Assembly (NCBI RefSeq): GCF_024206495.1
Contig: NZ_JAMBPQ010000004.1
Span: 124,001-188,000 of the forward strand
From: Paraburkholderia sp. CNPSo 3272
GTDB lineage: Bacteria > Pseudomonadota > Gammaproteobacteria > Burkholderiales > Burkholderiaceae
Direction: 5' to 3'
DNA: 64,000 bases
Position 1 is the stretch's first letter. Each line of letters begins with the position of its first letter. Shown piece by piece: positions 54,786 through 64,000 of the stretch. Made by a program: the position numbers and the translations under genes. The notes below the pieces were generated by a model, which searched no databases, had not been told where the DNA came from, and worked only from the letters and a program-made list of their open reading frames with translations.

Positions 54786-55901
54786 ATGAGCCAGAGCACG
54801 GGCTTGCGGGCCGCCTGGCCGACGCTCGCCATCATGATTGGCGCGTCCGTATGGGGTTTTGTCTGGTACCCGCTGCGCATGCTGGCGGCCGCCGGGCTCA
54901 CGGGTACGGCCTCGAGCGCTGCAACGAGCGCGGCGGGCTGCCTCTTCGTGCTCGTGCTGCGCTGGCGCTCGCTCGCGAGCGTGCGCTGGCACTGGGTGCT
55001 GCCGATGCTCGGACTCGCCGCGGGCGTGACCAACGTCGGTTTCGTGTGGGGCGCGATCCACGGCGAAGTGATGCGCGTGCTGCTGCTCTTTTATCTGACC
55101 CCGGCGTGGACGGCGATCTTCGCGCACTTCATCCTGCACGAGCGCCTGAACTGGGCGGGCGGCGCGCTGGCGGCGCTCTCGCTGCTGGGTGCGGTGCTGA
55201 TGCTCTGGTCGCCGCGGCTCGGCGTGCCGCTGCCCGCCAACGCGGCCGAATGGGCGGGTCTCATCGGCGGCATGGGTTTCGCGATGAGCAACGTGCTCGT
55301 CGTCAAGACGAGCCGCGTGCTGCCGCACATGAAGCCCGAAATGCGCACCGCCGTGATCTTCGCGGGCGCGGCGCTGTTCGGCTTGCTGACCTCCTGTTTC
55401 GAGCCGATGTCGGCCGCACCGGCGGGCGAGCACCTCGCGCGCGTGGTGCTGCTCGTGCTCGCGCTCGGCATCGTGCTCGGCACCAACAACATGCTGGTTC
55501 AGTACGGGCTCGCCCGCGTGCCGGCGAACCGCGCCTCGATCATCATGCTGTTCGAGATCGTCGTGACGGCGCTCACGTCGTGGCTCTTCGCCGGCGAGAC
55601 GCCGGGCCCGCGCGAATGGGCGGGTGGCGCGTGTATCGTGCTGGCTTCCCTGCTGTCGAGCTGGGTGCACCGGGTGCAGAACGCGCGCAAGGGCGGCGCG
55701 CACGCAAGCGCCGATGCGAGCGTCATGACCCACGCCGACGCCAGCCGCACCGATGACGCGGACGACGCCGACGACAGCGGCCCCGGCGGCGACGATGGCA
55801 ATGGTGGCAACGGCGGCGGCGGCAACGGCCATGGCAGCGCAGGCGGCGGCACGGGCCCAGGGCCTTCGCGCGCGCGGAATGGCGCGCGTGCGATGGTATG
55901 A
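54786..55901 (+). CDS. EamA/DMT family transporter with disordered C-terminal tail
   Basis: Inner-membrane drug/metabolite transporter of 371 residues with ten membrane segments in two EamA repeats (first repeat starting PTLAIMIGASVWGFVWYPLRML; second around LIGGMGFAMSNVLVVK). The PAWTAIFAHFILHERLNW region is a standard EamA motif. After about residue 300 the protein ends in a tail rich in Asp, Gly and Asn (ADASRTDDADDADD; GGNGGGGNGHGSAGGG), low-complexity and not part of the family. The tail should face the cytoplasm if the usual ten-segment topology holds. The substrate is unknown; amino acids or metabolites are common for EamA proteins. TATGAT at 55897-55902, at the end of the gene, may be a -10 for smc. 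Confidence 0.87.
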   Translation: MSQSTGLRAAWPTLAIMIGASVWGFVWYPLRMLAAAGLTGTASSAATSAAGCLFVLVLRWRSLASVRWHWVLPMLGLAAGVTNVGFVWGAIHGEVMRVLLLFYLTPAWTAIFAHFILHERLNWAGGALAALSLLGAVLMLWSPRLGVPLPANAAEWAGLIGGMGFAMSNVLVVKTSRVLPHMKPEMRTAVIFAGAALFGLLTSCFEPMSAAPAGEHLARVVLLVLALGIVLGTNNMLVQYGLARVPANRASIIMLFEIVVTALTSWLFAGETPGPREWAGGACIVLASLLSSWVHRVQNARKGGAHASADASVMTHADASRTDDADDADDSGPGGDDGNGGNGGGGNGHGSAGGGTGPGPSRARNGARAMV

Positions 55902-56070
55902 TTGCCGCTGATTCCCGCCGGCCGCACGCGCGCATGCGCGTTCGTACGGCGAGCCGTGGCGGCTGCCCAGTGCGCACTCCGCCGTCGCGCGATCGATACC
56001 GGACGCGCGGCGGCAAGCGACGTACGGCACGGGCGGTCCCGTTCACCACTATTCAAACAGCGATATCGCC

Positions 56071-59000
56071 GTGCGTCTGACCTCGATTAAACTCGCTGGC
56101 TTCAAATCATTCGTCGATCCCACGCATTTCCAGGTTCCGGGCCAACTCGTCGGGGTGGTCGGGCCAAACGGCTGTGGGAAATCCAACATCATCGACGCGG
56201 TGCGCTGGGTGCTGGGTGAATCCCGGGCGTCCGAGCTGCGCGGCGAGTCGATGCAGGACGTCATCTTCAACGGTTCCACTGCGCGCAAGCCGGGCAGCCG
56301 CGCGAGCGTCGAACTGGTGTTCGACAACGCGGATGGCCGCGCCGCCGGGCAGTGGGGCCAGTATGCCGAGATCGCCGTGAAGCGCGTGCTCACGCGCGAC
56401 GGCACGTCGAGCTACTACATCAACAACCTGCCAGCGCGCCGACGGGATATCCAGGATATTTTCCTCGGGACGGGCCTCGGCCCGCGCGCTTACGCGATCA
56501 TCGGGCAGGGCATGATCGCGCGGATCATCGAGGCGAAGCCCGAAGAGCTGCGCGTGTTCCTCGAAGAAGCAGCGGGCGTTTCGAAATACAAGGAACGTCG
56601 CCGCGAGACCGAGAACCGCTTGCACGACACGCGCGAGAACCTCACCCGTGTCGAGGACATCGTGCGCGAGCTGTCCAGCAACCTCGAAAAGCTCGAGGGC
56701 CAGGCGGTCGTGGCCACGAAATACCGCGAGCTGCAGGCCGAGGGCGAGGAAAAGCAGCGCCTTCTGTGGCTCTTGCGCAAGAACGAGGCAGCGGGCGAGC
56801 AGCAACGCCAGCAGCGCGCGATCGAGCAGGCGCAGATCGACCTGGAGCGTCATACCGCGCAGCTGCGCGAAGTGGAAGCGCAGCTCGAAACGCTGCGCGT
56901 GGCCCACTACTCGGCAAGCGACGCCATGCAGGGCGCGCAGGGCTCGCTTTACGAAGCGAACGCCGAGGTGAGCCGTCTCGAAGCCGAGATCAAGTTCATC
57001 GTCGAGTCGCGCAACCGCGTGCAGGCGCAGATCGCCGCGCTGACCGCGCAGCGAGAGCAGTGGCAGGTCCAGGCGCAGAAGGCGCAGGACGATATCGAAG
57101 ACGCCGAAGAACAACTGGCGGTCGCCGAGGAAAAGGCGGCGCTGGCCGAGGAAGATGCGGCGGCGAAGCAGGAAGCGCTGCCCGCGCTCGAAAACCGCTG
57201 GCGCGACGCACAGGCGCAACTGAACGACGAGCGCGCGGGCATCGCGCGCACCGAGCAGGCCATCAAGCTCGAAGCCGCGCATCAACGCAACGCCGACCAG
57301 ATGCTTCAGCAGCTTCAGCAGCGCCACGAGCGTCTGAAGTCGGAGGAAGGCGGCCTCGACGCGCCGGACGAAGCCCAGCTCGAAGAGCTGCGCATGCAGC
57401 TGGCCGAGCAGGAGGAAGTCCTGCACGAAGCGCAGGCGCGTCTCGCCGACGCTCAGGAAACGGTGCCGCGCCTCGACGCGGAACGCCGCGCCGCGCACGA
57501 GGGCGTGCAGGCGGAAAACGCACAGATCCACCAGTTCGAAGCCCGTCTTGCTGCACTCAAGCAGTTGCAGGAAAACGTGCAGACGGAAGGCAAGATCCAG
57601 CCGTGGCTCGAACGTCACGAACTGGGCGCGTTGCCGCGGCTGTGGAAGAAGCTGCACGTCGAAGCGGGTTGGGAAACGGCGCTCGAATCGGTGCTGCGCG
57701 AGCGGCTTGCCGCGCTCGAGGTGTCGAACCTCGACTGGGTGAAGGCATTCGCGAGCGACGCTCCGCCTGCGAAGCTCGCGTTCTATTCGCCGCCGGCCGC
57801 GGGTCAGGCTCCCGCGGCGGCCGCTGGCCTCACGCCGCTGCTTTCGCTCGTGCGGATCGACGATGCGGGCTTGCGTGCGGTGCTCACCGAATGGCTTGGC
57901 TCGACCTACGTCGCGGCCGATCTCGCCGAGGCGCTCGCCCAGCGTGCGCAGTTGCCCGCCAGCGGCGCGTTCGTCGTGAAGGCCGGTCATATGGTGACGC
58001 GCGTCGGTGTGCAGCTGTACGCCGCCGACACCGAGCAGGCCGGCATGCTGGCGCGTCAGCAGGAAATCGAGAATCTCGAGCGCCAGGTGCGCGCCCAGAC
58101 GCTGCTCGCCGACGACGCACGCACGGCGGTCGTGCGCGCGGAAGCGGCGCACACGCAGGCCGCCCAGGTGCTCACGGATGTGCGCCAGCAGGCCGAGCGC
58201 GCGACCCAGCGCGTGCACGCGCTGCAGATGGATGTGCTCAAGCTGACCCAGGCGCATGAGCGCTATACGGCGCGCAGTACGCAGATCCGCGAAGAGCTCG
58301 ACGAGATTCGCACGCAGATCGAAGAGCAGCGCGCATTGCGCGCGGAGTCGGAAGCGAACTTCGAGCGCCACGATGTGGAACTCGCCGAACTGCAGGCTCG
58401 CTTCGAGGACAACCAGCTCGCCTTCGAGGCGCTCGACGAGGAACTCGGCGCGGCTCGCAATGAGGCGCGCGACCTCGAACGCGCGGCGGCCGACGCGCGC
58501 TTTGCCGCGCGCAACATGGCGAACCGCATCGAAGAGTTGAAGCGCAACATTCAGATCGCGCACGATCAGAGCGAACGCGTGGCCGCGTCGCTCGAAGACG
58601 CGCGCGCCGAACTGGAAACGATCAACGAGCAGACCGCACACACGGGCCTGCAAGACGCGCTGGAAATTCGCGCGCAGAAGGAAGACACGCTGCGCGCCGC
58701 GCGCGCCGAACTCGACGACCTGAGCGCGAAGCTGCGCGCCGCAGACGAAACGCGCCTCGCCGCGGAGCGCGCGCTGCAGCCGTTGCGCGAGCGCATCACC
58801 GAGCTTCAGCTCAAGGAGCAGGCCGCGCGCCTGAACGGCGAGCAGTTCGTCGAGCAACTCCAGGCCGCGGGCGTCGACGAGGCCGCGCTGCAGGAAAAGC
58901 TCACGGCCGATATGAAGCCGTCGTATCTGCAAGGCGAGGTCACGCGCATCAACAACGCGATCGCGGCGCTTGGGCCCGTGAACATGGCCGCGCTCGACGA

Positions 59001-59589
59001 ACTGGCGGCGGCGAAGGAGCGCAAGACCTTCCTCGACGCGCAGTCGGCCGACCTCACGAGCGCGATCGAAACGCTCGAAGACGCGATTCGCAAGATCGAC
59101 CAGGAAACGCGCACGCTGCTGCAGGGCACGTTCGACGAAGTGAACCGTCATTTCGGCGAGCTGTTCCCGCGCCTGTTCGGCGGCGGCCAGGCGAAGCTCA
59201 TCATGACCGGCGATGAGATTCTCGACGCCGGCGTGCAGGTGATGGCGCAACCGCCCGGCAAGAAGAATTCGACGATTCACCTGCTCTCCGGCGGCGAGAA
59301 AGCGCTCACGGCCACGGCCCTCGTGTTCGCGATGTTCCAGCTCAACCCGGCGCCGTTCTGCTTGCTCGACGAAGTGGACGCGCCGCTCGACGACGCAAAT
59401 ACCGAGCGCTTCGCGAACCTTGTTCGCGCGATGTCGGACAAAACACAGTTCCTGTTCATTTCGCACAACAAGATCGCCATGGAGATGGCGCAGCAGCTCA
59501 TTGGCGTGACGATGCAGGAGCAAGGCGTGTCGCGCATCGTCGCGGTCGACATGGAAACTGCGGCGGGTTTCACCCAAAATACGGTCTAA
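56071..59589 (+). CDS. smc: Chromosome segregation protein SMC
   Basis: Cohesin/condensin-like ATPase of 1172 residues that compacts and segregates chromosomes with ScpA and ScpB. The N-terminal head has Walker A GPNGCGKSN (residues 31-39) and FKSFVD; long coiled coils flank a hinge at about residues 510-660 (LERHELGALPRLWKKL; LTEWLGSTYVAADLAEAL). The C-terminal head has the signature LLSGGEKALTATALVF and Walker B CLLDEVDAPLDDAN. The start is GTG at 56071. A 10-base direct repeat TACGGTCTAA spans its stop codon. The minus-strand long frame over the gene is a codon-bias shadow. zipA follows after 144 bases, including a long hairpin. Confidence 0.97.
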   Translation: MRLTSIKLAGFKSFVDPTHFQVPGQLVGVVGPNGCGKSNIIDAVRWVLGESRASELRGESMQDVIFNGSTARKPGSRASVELVFDNADGRAAGQWGQYAEIAVKRVLTRDGTSSYYINNLPARRRDIQDIFLGTGLGPRAYAIIGQGMIARIIEAKPEELRVFLEEAAGVSKYKERRRETENRLHDTRENLTRVEDIVRELSSNLEKLEGQAVVATKYRELQAEGEEKQRLLWLLRKNEAAGEQQRQQRAIEQAQIDLERHTAQLREVEAQLETLRVAHYSASDAMQGAQGSLYEANAEVSRLEAEIKFIVESRNRVQAQIAALTAQREQWQVQAQKAQDDIEDAEEQLAVAEEKAALAEEDAAAKQEALPALENRWRDAQAQLNDERAGIARTEQAIKLEAAHQRNADQMLQQLQQRHERLKSEEGGLDAPDEAQLEELRMQLAEQEEVLHEAQARLADAQETVPRLDAERRAAHEGVQAENAQIHQFEARLAALKQLQENVQTEGKIQPWLERHELGALPRLWKKLHVEAGWETALESVLRERLAALEVSNLDWVKAFASDAPPAKLAFYSPPAAGQAPAAAAGLTPLLSLVRIDDAGLRAVLTEWLGSTYVAADLAEALAQRAQLPASGAFVVKAGHMVTRVGVQLYAADTEQAGMLARQQEIENLERQVRAQTLLADDARTAVVRAEAAHTQAAQVLTDVRQQAERATQRVHALQMDVLKLTQAHERYTARSTQIREELDEIRTQIEEQRALRAESEANFERHDVELAELQARFEDNQLAFEALDEELGAARNEARDLERAAADARFAARNMANRIEELKRNIQIAHDQSERVAASLEDARAELETINEQTAHTGLQDALEIRAQKEDTLRAARAELDDLSAKLRAADETRLAAERALQPLRERITELQLKEQAARLNGEQFVEQLQAAGVDEAALQEKLTADMKPSYLQGEVTRINNAIAALGPVNMAALDELAAAKERKTFLDAQSADLTSAIETLEDAIRKIDQETRTLLQGTFDEVNRHFGELFPRLFGGGQAKLIMTGDEILDAGVQVMAQPPGKKNSTIHLLSGGEKALTATALVFAMFQLNPAPFCLLDEVDAPLDDANTERFANLVRAMSDKTQFLFISHNKIAMEMAQQLIGVTMQEQGVSRIVAVDMETAAGFTQNTV

Positions 59590-59612
59590 TCGATTTATAC
59601 GGTCTAACGGAC

Positions 59613-59675
59613 GGCGCGCGATGCGCGGCCGGCGGCGCCATCGGTGAGGCAGCCGCCGCGCGCAATGCGCGCGCC
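59613..59675 (+). other. Long imperfect hairpin between smc and zipA
   Basis: GGCGCGCG-AT-GCGCGGCCGGCGGC on the left arm pairs with GCCGCC-GCGCGCAATGCGCGCGCC on the right arm with a few bulges, around a loop near CCATCGGTGAGGCA. The stem is about 22 pairs. No T-run follows. It sits between two co-oriented genes and may act as a processing site, an mRNA stabiliser for smc or a partial transcription barrier. Confidence 0.5.
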
Positions 59676-59733
59676 AGAGCAACGGCGCATGCAATGAGCG
59701 CGCCGTCGAATAAGAATTGCTGATGGAGCATGC

Positions 59734-61029
59734 ATGGATGAGTTGACTCTCGGGTTGATCGGCGCGGGTGCCGTGGTAGTCGGGGGCGTGGTGGTGTACA
59801 ACGCGTGGCAGGGCGCGAGGGTGCGCCGGCGTATGCCGCGCCCGATGCCCGAAGAGGCGGTCGAAGCGCCGCAGCGCGACGAGTTCCAGGAGCCGAGCCC
59901 GTTCATCGAACCGGCCCATGCGCCGTCGCGCCGCGAGCCGTCGCTCGCCGGCAACACGGAAGCCGGGCGCGTGGAGCCGGGTTTCGGGACCGCGGCGCCG
60001 CTCGACACACCGGCCGACATCCAGGCGGAAACGACGACACCCAACGGCTTTCCGGAGGCGCAATCCGGTGCGGACGAGGTTGCCGGCAAGGCTGCTGACA
60101 AGGCGCCGGCTGCAAGTGGGGCTGCCCCGCAATCCGCAAAGGTCGAGGCCGACGAAGCCGAGCGCATCGAGCCGGTCATGCCGGCCGCCACGACGATCTC
60201 TTCTGCGCCGCCCGCCGTGGTCGACCATCGCATCGACTGCATCGTGCCGATCCGGCTTGGTGCGCCGGTGGCGGGCGAGCGGGTGATTCCGTTTGCCCAG
60301 CGGCTGCGCCGCGCGGGCAGCAAGCCGGTTCACATCGAAGGCAAACCCGAAGGGGGCGACGGCTGGGAGTTGCTCCAGAGCGGCGTGCGCTACGAGGAAC
60401 TGCGCGCGGCTGCGCAACTCGCGAACCGTAACGGCCCGCTCAACGAACTCGAGTTTTCGGAATTCGTGACCGGCGTGCAGCAGTTTGCCGACGCGCTCGA
60501 CGCCGCGCCCGAGTTTCCGGACATGATGGAGACGGTCGCGATGGCGCGCGAACTGGACGGCTTTGCGGCCCAATGCGACGCCCAGCTTTCCGTGAACGTG
60601 ATGTCGGATGGCGCGCCGTGGTCGGCGAACTACGTGCAGGCCGTGGCGGCGCAGGACGGCTTGCTGCTTTCGCGCGACGGCACGCGTTTCGTGAAGCTCG
60701 ACGCGAAGCAGAGCCCCGTTTTCATGCTGCAGTTCGGCGACACCAACTTCCTGCGCGACGACCTCACGTACAAGGGCGGCGAACTGATCACGCTGATCCT
60801 CGACGTGCCCGTGGCCGACGAAGACATCCTGCCGTTCCGCCTGATGTGCGACTACGCGAAGTCGCTTGCCGAGCGCATCGGCGGGCGCGTGGTCGACGAC
60901 CAGCGCCGGCCGCTGCCGGAATCGGTGCTGCAGTCGATCGACAAGCAGCTCATGACGCTCTACGCGAAGCTGGAGCAGGCCGGCATTCCGGCCGGCTCGC
61001 CGGCCACGCGGCGTCTGTTCAGCCAGTAA
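59734..61029 (+). CDS. zipA: ZipA-like cell division protein
   Basis: Membrane anchor of the FtsZ ring. A single N-terminal membrane segment (LTLGLIGAGAVVVGGVVVYNAW, residues 4-25) is followed by a charged stretch (RVRRRMPRP), a long Pro/Ala/Glu-rich linker (residues 40-165) and the C-terminal FtsZ-binding domain from about residue 170 (VDHRIDCIVPIRLGAPVAGE; LNELEFSEFVTGVQQFADAL; VVDDQRRPLPESVLQSIDKQL). The domain is recognisable but divergent from E. coli ZipA, as usual in betaproteobacteria. Start 59734 (MDELTLGLIG). Its neighbours smc and ligA are the standard Burkholderiaceae order. It ends with a clear terminator. Confidence 0.9.
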   Translation: MDELTLGLIGAGAVVVGGVVVYNAWQGARVRRRMPRPMPEEAVEAPQRDEFQEPSPFIEPAHAPSRREPSLAGNTEAGRVEPGFGTAAPLDTPADIQAETTTPNGFPEAQSGADEVAGKAADKAPAASGAAPQSAKVEADEAERIEPVMPAATTISSAPPAVVDHRIDCIVPIRLGAPVAGERVIPFAQRLRRAGSKPVHIEGKPEGGDGWELLQSGVRYEELRAAAQLANRNGPLNELEFSEFVTGVQQFADALDAAPEFPDMMETVAMARELDGFAAQCDAQLSVNVMSDGAPWSANYVQAVAAQDGLLLSRDGTRFVKLDAKQSPVFMLQFGDTNFLRDDLTYKGGELITLILDVPVADEDILPFRLMCDYAKSLAERIGGRVVDDQRRPLPESVLQSIDKQLMTLYAKLEQAGIPAGSPATRRLFSQ

Positions 61030-61060
61030 CGCCGCAGGCCGGCAGCCGGCCGGAAAAAAA

Positions 61061-61093
61061 GGCGCGACGCCCTAAGGGCGCCGCGCCTTTTTT
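61061..61093 (+). terminator. Intrinsic terminator of zipA
   Basis: GGCGCG and CGCGCC enclose CGCCC/GGGCG around TAA, with one mismatch, and TTTTTT follows. The A-run before it gives some function on the minus strand too. The remaining stretch to ligA (about 230 bases) shows nothing I recognise. Confidence 0.85.
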
Positions 61094-61284
61094 GCGCGCG
61101 CCCGGTACAGCGTAGAGGGCATCGGCACGCGTGTTGCAGTGCATTCAAGGTCGCCCTGCGGGCCTTGGGTGTCAGTGCGACGCACGCAACGTCGGCCATT
61201 CGGCCAGGACGCTGGCGAGGCCCGTTCGGCGGCGCACGAAGATGGCCGCTCGGCCGATGCGACAGGCGCTGCTTCCTGAGATAA

Positions 61285-63926
<2,642 letters not shown>

Positions 63927-63942
63927 AAATCGAAGCATCAAG

Positions 63943-63972
63943 AAAAACGGGAGCCAGATGGCTCCCGTTTTC
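63943..63972 (+). terminator. Intrinsic terminator of ligA-def
   Basis: AAAAACGGGAGCC and GGCTCCCGTTTTC form a stem of about 12 pairs around AGAT, 16 bases after the def stop. Confidence 0.9.
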
Positions 63973-64000
63973 ATTCGGCGCGGCGTCAGGCGCCGATGCG

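Noticed and set aside
56107..60573. Open frame of 1488 codons on the minus strand opposite smc and the start of zipA
   Set aside because: It is antisense to clear SMC and ZipA coding sequence. High third-position GC removes stops in the opposite frame, and the protein shows Leu/Arg/Val bias without any family motif.

Overview
The window looks like ordinary housekeeping chromosome from a high-GC betaproteobacterium of the Burkholderiaceae, most like Paraburkholderia, Caballeronia or Burkholderia. Four things point that way: strong G/C at third codon positions; gene orders I know from that family (lplT-alr-radA, dapC-dapD-arsC-dapE-prmB, smc-zipA-ligA); a small protein that resembles the DUF2866 family; and glyoxylate-bypass genes aceA and aceB in separate transcription units. 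I see no integrase, transposase, phage gene, CRISPR array or rRNA gene, and no broken gene. The genus assignment is inference.

Layout. 1-7.4 kb: trmJ (cut by the window edge), cysE, lpxH, two cyclophilins side by side (cytoplasmic and exported), an exported TPR protein, cysS and an AlkA-type glycosylase. 7.4-11.7 kb: accA-tilS and lysC, with inverted repeats in front of accA and lysC. 11.8-12.8 kb: tRNA-Ser with a clear promoter and terminator, then a small secreted Pro/Tyr/His-rich protein. 12.9-21.4 kb: fabI, the yejABEF peptide importer with tightly coupled reading frames, an NlpC/P60 hydrolase behind a near-consensus promoter, and a patatin-like lipoprotein. 21.9-24.6 kb: gltX, then a seven-gene tRNA array (Ala-Glu-Asp-Glu-Asp-Glu-Asp).

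24.7-32.8 kb: a GNAT acetyltransferase, an AraC regulator, a gamma-glutamylcyclotransferase-like protein, malate synthase with a 2-haloacid dehalogenase and a divergent LysR gene, a UspA protein and isocitrate lyase. The isocitrate lyase upstream region is AT-rich and carries two perfect palindromes. 32.9-38.8 kb: an RhlE-type helicase, an acyl-CoA-binding protein, and the overlapping set tsaB-rimI-uracil glycosylase-DUF1853. 38.8-49.6 kb: thiD, lplT, alr-radA, a DUF2866-like protein, a CaiB/BaiF CoA transferase, an ABC-F ATPase, glutathione peroxidase and a cardiolipin synthase.

49.8-64 kb: prmB, dapE, an ArsC/Spx-like protein, dapD and dapC on the minus strand (four steps of lysine/peptidoglycan precursor supply grouped with a ribosomal-protein methylase). 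After these come an EamA exporter, smc, zipA, ligA and def on the plus strand, which serve chromosome segregation, division, DNA joining and protein maturation.

I did not find a clear new multi-gene system. The best candidates for a second look are non-coding: the palindromes before aceA, the structured aceA-uspA intergenic region, the inverted repeats before accA and lysC, the long hairpin between smc and zipA, and the recently duplicated tRNA units. Among proteins, DUF1853 and the haloacid dehalogenase-malate synthase pairing stand out.
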